A stretch of DNA of 64,000 bases from Dysgonomonas sp. UBA5412 (GTDB taxonomy: Bacteria > Bacteroidota > Bacteroidia > Bacteroidales > Dysgonomonadaceae), in the NCBI GenBank assembly GCA_002409595.1, contig DHNQ01000029.1, forward strand, positions 98,750-162,749, written 5' to 3'. Position 1 is the stretch's first letter; each line of letters opens with the position of its first letter. The position numbers were made by a program, and so were the translations under genes. The notes under the pieces were generated by a model. That model worked only from the letters and a program-made list of their open reading frames with translations, was not told the DNA's origin and ran no database searches. Of the stretch, positions 9,801-17,300 are shown piece by piece.

Positions 9801-10114
9801 AGTATGCTGATGAGAACATCGCGAGATTGCTTGCGCACCTGCTCCTCATTAAGATTGTATTTTTGGCAGAGTAAGACTGTATAGTCAGACTCCCTATTCA
9901 TAGCTAGGTTTGCTAATTCGGCTATGATACGGGTCTTCATCTCGTCAGTAGCCTTGTTAGTAAAAGTTACAGCCAGAATATGCCTATATGCAGATGGTGC
10001 AGAAAAAAGAAGACACAAATATTCGGCTGTCAGCCGATGTGTCTTACCCGAACCTGCCGAAGCTTTAAATACATGCAGATTTACATTATCTTCAAATAAT
10101 GCGTGCTTTTGCAT
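6875..10114 (-). CDS. addA: UvrD/RecB-like helicase-nuclease (AddA type)
   Basis: This is a 1079-residue superfamily 1A helicase with a C-terminal nuclease, as in AddA/RecB subunits that process double-strand DNA ends for recombination. Walker A is KASAGSGKTH near residue 18, and TFTNKATDEM is motif Ia. YMIDEFQDTS is the Walker B motif, GDVKQSIYRWR motif III, and a VAFTRAKNELI motif lies near residue 860. The C-terminal PD-(D/E)xK nuclease shows RPDRV followed by VVVIDYKFGE and a Q-x3-Y element, all apparently intact. Its ATG lies inside the 3' end of the SUI1 gene (23-base overlap). A separate AddB partner is not in this window, so whether it works with AddB or alone is open. Confidence 0.9.
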   Translation of the reverse strand: MQKHALFEDNVNLHVFKASAGSGKTHRLTAEYLCLLFSAPSAYRHILAVTFTNKATDEMKTRIIAELANLAMNRESDYTVLLCQKYNLNEEQVRKQSRDVLISILHDYSAFSVSTIDKFFQQTMRAFTREIGLGGGYNVELDTDKVLGEAIDSMLYDLERTDNKLLLDWLIRFSEEKVENGETWNIRADIQSLSKEIFKESYKAYSNQVQADITDKGLMTDYKDMLFAIIQVFETTSQQIGEKALNIMTRYDLRPEDFKGGTRSPFFSFLKWANGAIDEPTNTFRSLADEVPNWYTAKTGTAVKAKIEDAYPELNSCVCDIIYHYDNSRTYQTAYEINRYFFTLGILGDVDKKIREYAAENNMMLISDTTELLNRIIEGNESPFIYEKVGLRINNYMIDEFQDTSGMQWQNFLPLVRDSLGSGNQNFIVGDVKQSIYRWRNSDWKLLDEQLDQDFLTEGIDHETLDANWRSAYNVIAFNNAVFTLGANLLQDTYNSALSDTDDKRLTPFTTRIKKAYGDLYQYMPDSRKGNLGHVKVEFVDTDEYTWQDYVLEQLPLQIEELQDRGYSLKDIAILVRTKKEGADVANCLLEYKNQHPDSRYRYDIISDEALFVSNSKSIKLIVALLKYLHNPLDTSLKALAVYEYFKYSNQLNAEDALLKYFSAKEDLPDEVVVVLNRIRELPLYEMTEEIFELFRNAMEDNEQIYIQSFLDMVLDFTVRNSSDLDAFLKWWDEIGSNKTIFTPDGQDAIRIMTIHKSKGLGFDVVLLPFCNWEIDHKLTTILWCHPQVEPFDKLHLVPVKYSQKLKNTIFDYEYFDERLHAFIDNINVLYVAFTRAKNELIAFAPKPKKNDVTNISSLLWACVNSTTDLSTSDRELIDLTQYLDEETGLFDLGAGYLPVKKIKPSVTEEINVDGLSSVPYEDRVRLLLKNKYYFTNSGQRDYGTLMHEIVSKIQTTADIEDAIETYHISGDITQDEKSEIKRLLSDYLSEPLVASWYSGEYRILNEVQILQPKGTFSRPDRVMIKEDEVVVIDYKFGEKEDRKYIRQVKYYTDQVRKMGYDNVKGYICYIKLGKVIEI

Positions 10115-10430
10115 AGCCCTCCTTTTGCAAGAGTTCCAGTATCTTGTTTCTAAAATCTCCCTGAATAATTATTTCTCCGTCCTTTGCCGATCCACCTACT
10201 CCACACTTTACTTTCAGCAACTTACCCAACGTCTCTAAATCTTCGGTAGTACCTGTAAATCCGGTAATCAGCGACACAGCTTTTCCCTTACGATTACGCT
10301 TATCAAGCGAAATGCGAAGCTGTTGCTTTTCTTTGGGCAAAGTATCTTGTTCCTCTTCGCCGTCTGTTTCATATTTAAAGTCCGGATTGGTAGAATAAAC
10401 CACATTCAGACGATCTTTCCAGTCGCTCAT
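10092..10430 (-). CDS. yciH: SUI1/eIF1-like translation factor (YciH family)
   Basis: The 112-residue protein has an N-terminal flexible acidic segment and a C-terminal SUI1 domain from about residue 38. The domain is marked by RKGKAVSLITGF, a leucine-rich helix, and the basic GVGGSAKDGEIIIQGDFR core. Bacterial SUI1 proteins resemble eIF1 and are thought to affect initiation fidelity, but they are dispensable where tested. The gene is first in a leftward operon with addA, which it overlaps by 23 bases, so translation of the two is probably coupled. A -7 box (10455-10462) lies 24 bases before its ATG. Confidence 0.9.
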   Translation of the reverse strand: MSDWKDRLNVVYSTNPDFKYETDGEEEQDTLPKEKQQLRISLDKRNRKGKAVSLITGFTGTTEDLETLGKLLKVKCGVGGSAKDGEIIIQGDFRNKILELLQKEGYAKARII

Positions 10431-10454
10431 ATTTTCTTTTTACTAAAGGGGTGA

Positions 10455-10462
10455 CAAAGATA
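10455..10462 (-). promoter_or_regulatory. -7 box of the SUI1-addA operon promoter
   Basis: TATCTTTG on the minus strand ends 24 bases before the SUI1 ATG. No well-spaced TTTG -33 element is visible. An imperfect inverted repeat partly overlaps it (about 10457-10491, with a 3-base bulge) and could act as a weak terminator for mgsA. Confidence 0.5.
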
Positions 10463-10482
10463 ATTGATTTTTCAATACAAAA

Positions 10483-10962
10483 TCAATCTTGCATTTTTTT
10501 GAACATTTCATCAAAAGCAGCTCTATCAAAAGCTTTGTATTGGGGCTTGGTTGGCACATAGTCATCGTCATCCCACAAGGTACTTGTAATCATCAGATCG
10601 GCGCTGTATCGGTTGCACGCAATAGGCACATTGTGTACACGGCACTGACGAAGGAGCATCATTATATCTGCCTCGTGTGGTTGCGGGTTAAGGTCGTCTA
10701 TCAAGAAGATAGCCAAATCGACTTCCTGACGAACCACCATAGCTGCAATTTCGGCATCTCCACCCAAAGGCCCTGAATTCATACGAGTGATATCGGCATG
10801 GATACCTTTTTCTTCAAAAGCTTCTTTTACCAATGCTCCGGTAGTTCCGGTACAAACAAGATGATGTCGAGCCAAAAAGTCTGAGTTATAATAACACCAT
10901 TCTACCATGTCTGCTTTGCGGTGGTCGTGTGCCACAAGGGCTATTGTTAATCTTTTTTTCAT
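10483..10962 (-). CDS. mgsA: Methylglyoxal synthase
   Basis: The 159-residue enzyme converts dihydroxyacetone phosphate to methylglyoxal and phosphate, a cytoplasmic bypass relieving sugar-phosphate accumulation. Family landmarks are present: VAHDHRK near residue 12, the phosphate-binding CTGTTG loop, SGPLGGDAEI with the catalytic aspartate, and IDDLNPQPHEADI leading to LLRQCRVHNVPIACN. Length fits the family. The ATG at 10962 is the only sensible start. The gene has a long upstream region containing a possible structured leader (11005-11056) and a TATCTTTG box at 11062-11069. It is followed by the separate SUI1-addA operon. Confidence 0.95.
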   Translation of the reverse strand: MKKRLTIALVAHDHRKADMVEWCYYNSDFLARHHLVCTGTTGALVKEAFEEKGIHADITRMNSGPLGGDAEIAAMVVRQEVDLAIFLIDDLNPQPHEADIMMLLRQCRVHNVPIACNRYSADLMITSTLWDDDDYVPTKPQYKAFDRAAFDEMFKKMQD

Positions 10963-11272
10963 TTCCGTTCTTTTTTAATGATAGTTCTTAATCTAAAAAT
11001 AAAGAGTAAGACGGTATCGGATTGTACCCGAAAAGGATATAAGATGCTGCCTTACTATTTCCAAAGATAAGACTTTTATGTTTCTTTTTAATGAAGAAGC
11101 GGTTAAAATAGTTAATTGAACCAGCCCATAAATACAACTTGAAAAGACACTAGAATTTTACATTTTAACTAAAAGGTGACAAACTTGTACACTTTTTGCC
11201 TGATTTTTCATTTTCGCATTATGCTTTATTCAAAAATCTAAAGAACGAGGTTTTCTTCTTATAGATAAAAAC
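10963..11272. promoter_or_regulatory. mgsA upstream region with possible structured leader
   Basis: No coding frame is seen. On the minus strand a TATCTTTG -7 box (11062-11069) predicts a start about 90 bases before mgsA. The leader then folds with an outer AGTAAG/CTTACT helix (11051-11056 with 11005-11010), plus a small inner CGG/CCG hairpin around 11015-11031, followed by a T-rich stretch. This looks like a possible attenuator or protective leader. I cannot match it to a known riboswitch. Confidence 0.35.
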
Positions 11273-11307
11273 AAAGGAGATATATCTTGATGATACATCT
11301 CCTTTTT
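11273..11307 (-). terminator. Terminator of the NlpC/P60 gene
   Basis: A 9-bp stem (11273-11281 with 11297-11305) with T-rich flanks lies just beyond the stop codon of the leftward NlpC/P60 gene. Confidence 0.75.
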
Positions 11308-11330
11308 ATATTTTTCTTCCGTTTTTTTGT

Positions 11331-12080
11331 CTACCAAGTACGACCACCCTTGCGCCAAGTACGGCTATAATAACCCTCTGATAAGGAACTCACGATAACA
11401 CCATGTTTGATAGAGGCATGAACAAACTTTCCGTCACCCAAATATACTCCAACATGATTGACATATCTTTTTCCTAATGTAGCGAAGAAAACCAAATCGC
11501 CGGGCATAAGATTTTCTTTATCTACGACCTCTTTCACATTCTTTGCTATGGCTGTACTTACCCTGTCTAGTTTTACTCCAAAAACATTTTTATAAAGTAT
11601 GTTCGTAAATCCTGAACAATCAACAGCAGCACGACTCATACCTCCTCTTCTGTATCGAGTACCTAACCAATCGGCAGCTTCGCGATAAAGATCGAGAAAA
11701 GAAGGATTAACGCCTACTCCCAATATTGATGAAAGTTCTTGTATTTCTTTTTGTTCTATAAGTTTCTTTTGGAGGGCATCTAATGATCGGGTGAAGTCTG
11801 CATCAGCAACAAGATTGTCTGTCTGAGCTAATAGAGAGGATTGTTCTTCTAAAGTCTGTTTTACTTTTGGTAATGTAACTATATTACCATCTGTTGTTTC
11901 TATATTTATATTTTTAGAAGATTGTTCGACTTTCACCTTCTTAGTTGTGGCAGCACTTACTTTAGATTCCTTTTTTACAGGTTTCCTATGTTTTGACGAA
12001 GCAATAGCCGCAGGCATGAAGCCAATAGAGAAGGCTAGTAATAAGGCAGATAACCTCAATATTTTCTTTTGTTCAGACAT
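11331..12080 (-). CDS. Exported NlpC/P60 peptidoglycan endopeptidase
   Basis: The 249-residue protein has an N-terminal hydrophobic export segment (about residues 9-27, ending PAAIASS). A lysine- and threonine-rich linker and a helical stretch to about 125 follow. The C-terminal NlpC/P60 cysteine peptidase domain carries the catalytic cysteine in AAVDCSGFT, the histidine in VNHVGVYLG, and a FVHAS strand. Such enzymes cleave the D-Glu to meso-DAP bond in peptide stems. The closely similar gene immediately upstream (12231-12776) makes this a tandem paralogue pair. The intergenic spacing of about 150 bases suggests separate transcripts. Confidence 0.9.
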   Translation of the reverse strand: MSEQKKILRLSALLLAFSIGFMPAAIASSKHRKPVKKESKVSAATTKKVKVEQSSKNINIETTDGNIVTLPKVKQTLEEQSSLLAQTDNLVADADFTRSLDALQKKLIEQKEIQELSSILGVGVNPSFLDLYREAADWLGTRYRRGGMSRAAVDCSGFTNILYKNVFGVKLDRVSTAIAKNVKEVVDKENLMPGDLVFFATLGKRYVNHVGVYLGDGKFVHASIKHGVIVSSLSEGYYSRTWRKGGRTW

Positions 12081-12230
12081 CTGTTATTTTTTAAACCGGA
12101 TAAAAATAAAGAATTCGATTTAATAAAAGACAAAGCATCTGCGTTTTTTATAATATTTTAAGAAGAATATTTATTTATTCAATCTATTGTATTACTATAA
12201 GATACGTGATTCATTGAAACTGAAAAGAGG

Positions 12231-12776
12231 TTAAATACGCCCACCTTTTCGCCATGTAGAACGGTAGTAATCTTCGCCCAAATGGCTAACAATAACACCT
12301 TGCGAGGTAGAGGCATGAATAAAAAAGCCGTCTTTGAGGTAGATACCGACATGACTTATATTTTTACGATTTTTGGTTGTTGCAAAAAAAACAAAATCGC
12401 CAGTTCGTAAATTCCGTTTTGAAACATGTTTCATTTTCATTCTGGATAGATCAGAGGTTGACCTTGGAATTTTCTTATTATATACTTTCTGATATATCAA
12501 ATAGGTAAAACCGGAACAGTCGAGTCCTCGCCGCGATAGTCCGGCATAACGATAAGGAACTCCTAACCATTGCGAAACTTCAGCATATAGGGGCATATGA
12601 TAATCATCTTCCTTATTCATATTACTCAATTCGATACCCAGCTTACCCGACAACTCGGCAACTTCTTTAGGGTCGTAAAGCAACCCGCTCCCGCCCCCCT
12701 TGTGTGTACCGCATGAGGTCGCGAATAAAACGAAGAATACACAATACAAAAAATATTTTATCTGTCTTTCAGGCAT
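12231..12776 (-). CDS. NlpC/P60 lipoprotein endopeptidase
   Basis: The 181-residue protein starts at the ATG at 12776; an upstream TTG-start version at 12860 runs into the gltD terminator. It has a lipoprotein signal peptide with lipobox ATSC and cysteine at residue 22, so it is probably membrane anchored. The NlpC/P60 domain carries GLDCSGFTYL (catalytic Cys), SHVGIYL (His) and FIHAST. It is a paralogue of the neighbouring soluble enzyme, sharing the helical region before the catalytic domain and the STWRKGGR C-terminal end. The likely role is local peptidoglycan remodelling at the outer-membrane side. Confidence 0.9.
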   Translation of the reverse strand: MPERQIKYFLYCVFFVLFATSCGTHKGGGSGLLYDPKEVAELSGKLGIELSNMNKEDDYHMPLYAEVSQWLGVPYRYAGLSRRGLDCSGFTYLIYQKVYNKKIPRSTSDLSRMKMKHVSKRNLRTGDFVFFATTKNRKNISHVGIYLKDGFFIHASTSQGVIVSHLGEDYYRSTWRKGGRI

Positions 12777-12820
12777 AGGCAATATCTGTTCGGAATGTAA
12801 AGATAATGAATCTATAAAAG

Positions 12821-12852
12821 AAAAGCGACTCCTGCTAACAGGAATCGCTTTT
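12821..12852 (-). terminator. Terminator of gltB-gltD
   Basis: A 14-bp stem (12821-12834 with 12839-12852) with a 4-base loop contains one U-G wobble when read on the minus strand. A T-rich tail follows. It lies 24 bases after the gltD stop. Confidence 0.85.
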
Positions 12853-12875
12853 GTAGACAAGAATATTATAAATTA

Positions 12876-14300
12876 TTATAGCTTTAAGAAATCATCTATA
12901 TGTTGCGCTGTTTTTCGTCCCGAAGCTATACTTGTTACAACCAACGACTGTCCACTGACACAGTCGCCCGCCCCAAATACTTTAGCCACATTGGTAGCCC
13001 GACTAGAATCGGTTGCTACATTATGACGGATATCATCAGTCTTGATACCCAATTCTTTCAACAGACCTTCTTGGATAGGATGCACAAAACCGAGTGCAAG
13101 GAATACGAGGTCAACTTTGTGAATTTCGGGCTTCCCTATCTCTTTCATTATATGTTTTCCACTCTCATCTTGCTCCCAAGCCACCTCTACAAGTTCGACA
13201 GCAGTCAGCTTTCCATCCTCTCCTATAAATCGTTTTGTGTTTAATGACCAACGGCGCTCACATCCTTCGAGATGTGATGATGATGTTTTCAAAACAACGG
13301 GAAACGGCGTAGGCCACGGATTTTCTATATCTTCCAGCTTTGCAGGTTTAGGCAATATTTCTATCTGCATTACACTGGCTGCACCTTGTCGGTTAGCTGT
13401 ACCAATACAGTCTGAACCGGTATCTCCACCACCAATCACTAACACACGTTTGCCTTTTGCATCAATTTTTTGATCTGCGGGAACATCTTCGTTGGCTATC
13501 AATTTGTTTTGTGCTGTAAGAAATTCCATCGCATAATGAACTCCTTTTAGCTCACGACCTTCAATAGGTAAATTTCGGGGCACTTGTGATCCGATGGCAA
13601 CACAAACGGCATCATATTCTTTAAGAATATCTTTTCCTTTTATGTCTTTACCGATTTCGGTATTAACAACGAATTTCACACCCTCAGCCTTCATCAAATC
13701 TAAACGGCGGTCGATGATATTCTTATTCAATTTAAAATCAGGAATACCGAAACGAAGTAAGCCTCCGATATGTGAGTTCTTTTCATATACAGTCACATCA
13801 TGTCCTTTTCTATTCAATTGATTGGCTACGGCTAAACCTGACGGTCCGGAACCAATTACAGCAACCTTTTTTCCGGTTCTGTGTTGCGGTATTTGTGGCT
13901 GGATGAATCCTTCGTTAAAGGCATGTTCCAACGCCGAAGCTTCATTTTCGCGAATGGTTACAGGAGCTCGATGGATAGATAGTACACACGATTTTTCGCA
14001 AGGAGCAGGACAGATACGCCCCGTAAATTCAGGAAAGTCGTTTGTTTGCATCAATACTTCTGCTGCAAGCTTCCAATTTCCTTTATAAATATACTCCTGC
14101 CATTCGGGCATCTTATTGCCAAGAGGACACCCCCAGTGGCAAAACGGAATGCCGCAATCCATACAACGTGAAGCTTGTTCGCGTCTATCTTCTGTATTTA
14201 GAGTTTGTTCTACTTCACCAAAATCGAGAATGCGTTCCTGCACCGGACGATATCCTGCCTCTTTTCTCTTTACTGTTAAAAATGCTTTTGGATTTCCCAT
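12876..14300 (-). CDS. gltD: Glutamate synthase small subunit
   Basis: This 474-residue subunit passes electrons from NAD(P)H through FAD and 4Fe-4S clusters to the large subunit GltB. The N-terminus has the cysteine clusters CMDCGIPFCHWGCP (about residues 42-55) and CPAPCEKSC near 97. An FAD-binding GSGPSGLAVANQL motif lies near 150, and a second Rossmann motif VIGGGDTGSDCIG near 290 binds the nicotinamide nucleotide. Length is typical. It follows gltB after a 70-base gap holding an AATTTGC-type repeat, and a terminator lies just downstream, so gltB-gltD form a two-gene operon. Confidence 0.96.
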   Translation of the reverse strand: MGNPKAFLTVKRKEAGYRPVQERILDFGEVEQTLNTEDRREQASRCMDCGIPFCHWGCPLGNKMPEWQEYIYKGNWKLAAEVLMQTNDFPEFTGRICPAPCEKSCVLSIHRAPVTIRENEASALEHAFNEGFIQPQIPQHRTGKKVAVIGSGPSGLAVANQLNRKGHDVTVYEKNSHIGGLLRFGIPDFKLNKNIIDRRLDLMKAEGVKFVVNTEIGKDIKGKDILKEYDAVCVAIGSQVPRNLPIEGRELKGVHYAMEFLTAQNKLIANEDVPADQKIDAKGKRVLVIGGGDTGSDCIGTANRQGAASVMQIEILPKPAKLEDIENPWPTPFPVVLKTSSSHLEGCERRWSLNTKRFIGEDGKLTAVELVEVAWEQDESGKHIMKEIGKPEIHKVDLVFLALGFVHPIQEGLLKELGIKTDDIRHNVATDSSRATNVAKVFGAGDCVSGQSLVVTSIASGRKTAQHIDDFLKL

Positions 14301-14370
14301 TTTGTTTAATTTGAAAATTCGGGAATCAGCAAATCAGTCAATACATTTCACCAATCTGCTAATTTGCTAA
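14301..14370. repeat. Short inverted/direct repeat in the gltB-gltD gap
   Basis: The gap contains AGCAAATCAG and CTAATTTGCT as 10-base arms with one mismatch, about 25 bases apart, plus a doubled GCTAATT unit at its right end. It could form a hairpin in the mRNA between the two cistrons or be a dispersed short repeat. No T run follows, so it is not a classic terminator. Confidence 0.45.
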
Positions 14371-17300
14371 TTAATAATCGAATTCTACTTGTGCTATTTT
14401 CTTTTTAATAGCTTCCAGCTTTTCGTCCTGCAAAACTTTCTTGTATTCGATAGGCGTAACCTTCATAAACTTCTCTACTTCGGTATTCCAGTTATCAAGA
14501 ATATATTTAGCCAAAGGACTAGCTGTATAATTATAATGATTGGTTATCAATTGACGAAGCTCTTTACTGTCGTAAGTATCTTCTATCAAAGATATTTCTA
14601 CCATCTGCATATTACAATAGTAATCAAAATCGCCATCTACACTATACACATAAGCAACTCCGCCACTCATACCGGCAGCAAAATTACGTCCTGTCTTGCC
14701 CAACACCACTGTCCGACCTCCGGTCATATATTCGCAGCAGTGATCGCCGGCTCCTTCCACAACAGCAGTAGCACCGCTATTACGCACACAGAATCGTTCT
14801 CCTACCCTACCATTAATATATATCTCGCCCGATGTAGCACCATATAGCAAGGTATTGCCCGCGATAATATTTTCTTCCGGCTTGAAGGTCGAAACTGCCG
14901 GAGGTACAATTATGATCTTACCTCCTGACAAACCTTTTCCTACATAATCATTGGCATCGCCCTCGAGCCTGAAAGTTACTCCATGACTCAAAAATGCTCC
15001 AAAGCTTTGTCCGGCTGCTCCTTGAAATGTACAGCGAATGGTATCGGCAGGAAGCCCTTCGTTGCCATATTTCTTAGCAATCTGCCCCGACAACATAGCT
15101 CCCACTGTACGATCGGTATTTTTTATTGTACGGGATATTTCGATAGGCATAGCCTTGTCGATCGCCAAACGCGATGTAGTGATCAGTTTCAGATCCAATA
15201 CGTCATCAAGCTTGTGATCTTGATTCTTTATATGACGTATTGCATTTTCTTTTGCCTCCACAGGGAAATAGATCAGGCGGGATAGGTCCATCTTACGAAC
15301 CTTTTCGTTCTGCTCACTTTTCATATATTTCAATAAATCGGCACGCCCTACAACTTCATCCAACGATCTGAATCCGAGTGAAGCCAAATGTTCGCGAACC
15401 TCTTCGGCTAAGAAGCTGAAATAGTTGATCAGATATTCGCTGCGTCCGATAAATTTCTTTCTCAATTCTTCATTTTGGGTAGCAACTCCTACGGGGCATG
15501 TATTCAGGTGGCATTTGCGCATCATTATACATCCCAATACAATCAATGCGCTTGTAGCAAAACCAAATTCCTCTGCCCCCATCATTGCTGCCACAATGAT
15601 ATCGTGTCCGGTCTTTAGCTGTCCATCTGTTTGCAGATACACTTGTCCACGAAGATTGTTCAGCACCAGAGTTTGTTGCACTTCTGCCAAACCAATTTCG
15701 AGAGGAAGTCCGGCATGTTTTATCGAACTAGCAGGACTAGCTCCTGTACCGCCTTCGCAACCACTGATCACAATACGATCGGCTTTAGCTTTAGCCACAC
15801 CGGCGGCAACTGTACCTACTCCGCTTTCTGATACTAGCTTTACACTGATCTGAGCTACAGGATTGACGCTTTTAAGATCAAAAATCAACTGAGCCAAATC
15901 CTCAATAGAATAAATATCGTGATGGGGAGGCGGAGATATAAGGGAAATACCCGGAATAGAATGACGAGTCTTAGCTATTATTTTATCCACCTTAAAGCCG
16001 GGTAACTGACCTCCTTCTCCCGGTTTTGCTCCTTGAGCTATTTTGATTTGAAGTTCATCTGCATTTACAAGATATTCGGTAGTAACACCAAAGCGTCCGG
16101 ATGCAACTTGTTTTATAGCCGAACGGGCATTTGTCGCAAAGCGTTCGGGCAATTCACCTCCCTCTCCGGTATTGCTTTTTCCGCCTATCGCATTCATTGC
16201 AACAGCCATAGCTTCGTGGGCTTCACGACTTATGGAACCGAACGACATCGCTCCGGTTACAAATCGCTTTGTGATAGCAGACACGGGTTCTACTTCTGCA
16301 ATATCTATCGGCTTTTTGGAAGGCTCAAAATCCAAGAAGTCTCTCAAAAATATTTTTTCAGGTTTCTTATCTATCGAATCTGTATATTCTTTAAACTTCT
16401 TATAGCTTCCCAAACGGGTAGACATCTGAAGTTTCATTATTGTTTCAGGATTCCAAGCATGATACTCACCGTTTCGTCTCCATGCGTATATGCCTTGACT
16501 TATTAATGAAGGATCGACAAATTCGTCTTCAAAAGCCTCATAATATGCTTCTATAGTATCGCTGGCAATATCATTCAGATCAATACCTTCTATTTTGGAT
16601 GTTGTACCACTAAAATATTTACTTACTAGTGCTGAACTTAATCCTATTGCCTCAAATATCTGGGCTCCAATATAACTCTTAAGAGTTGAGATACCCATTT
16701 TTGACATCGTTTTCAACAATCCTTTATTAATTGCTTTCACATAGTTCTTCATTGCTGTATGAAAATCGAGATGTATGTCTCCCTTTTTCACCATCTCTTC
16801 TATGACTGCCAAAGCCAAATAAGGATTTACGGCATTAGCTCCATATCCAAACAGTAAAGCAAAATGCATCACTTCGCGCGGTTCGGCAGATTCTACCACA
16901 ATATCAATTTGCATGCGTTTACGGCGTTCTATCAAATAGTGATGAACGGCTGAAACGGCAAGAAGTGAAGGTATTGCTACATTCTCGGCATCTACTCCTC
17001 TATCGCTAAGTATGATATAATTATTGCCATTATCAACGGCCTTTTCTGCCTTCTTGCAAAGTTCATCAAGCGCCTTCTCTAAACCGCCACCTCCTTGTTT
17101 CGGATCGAATAGCATGGGAAGAACTTCACATTTGAATCCCTTGTATTGAAGATGTATCAACAAATCCAGTTCTCTATTGGAAAGGAAAGGATTTGACAAA
17201 CCTACCATTTTGGTATGTTCGGGTATCGGCTCTAAAATATTTTTATGTAATGAGCCTATATATCCGGCTAAAGACATAACTAATTCTTCGCGAATAGGGT

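Noticed and set aside
12777..12860. Longer start for the NlpC/P60 lipoprotein gene
   Set aside because: The extension begins at TTG, overlaps the gltD terminator and hides the lipoprotein signal peptide that begins at the ATG at 12776.
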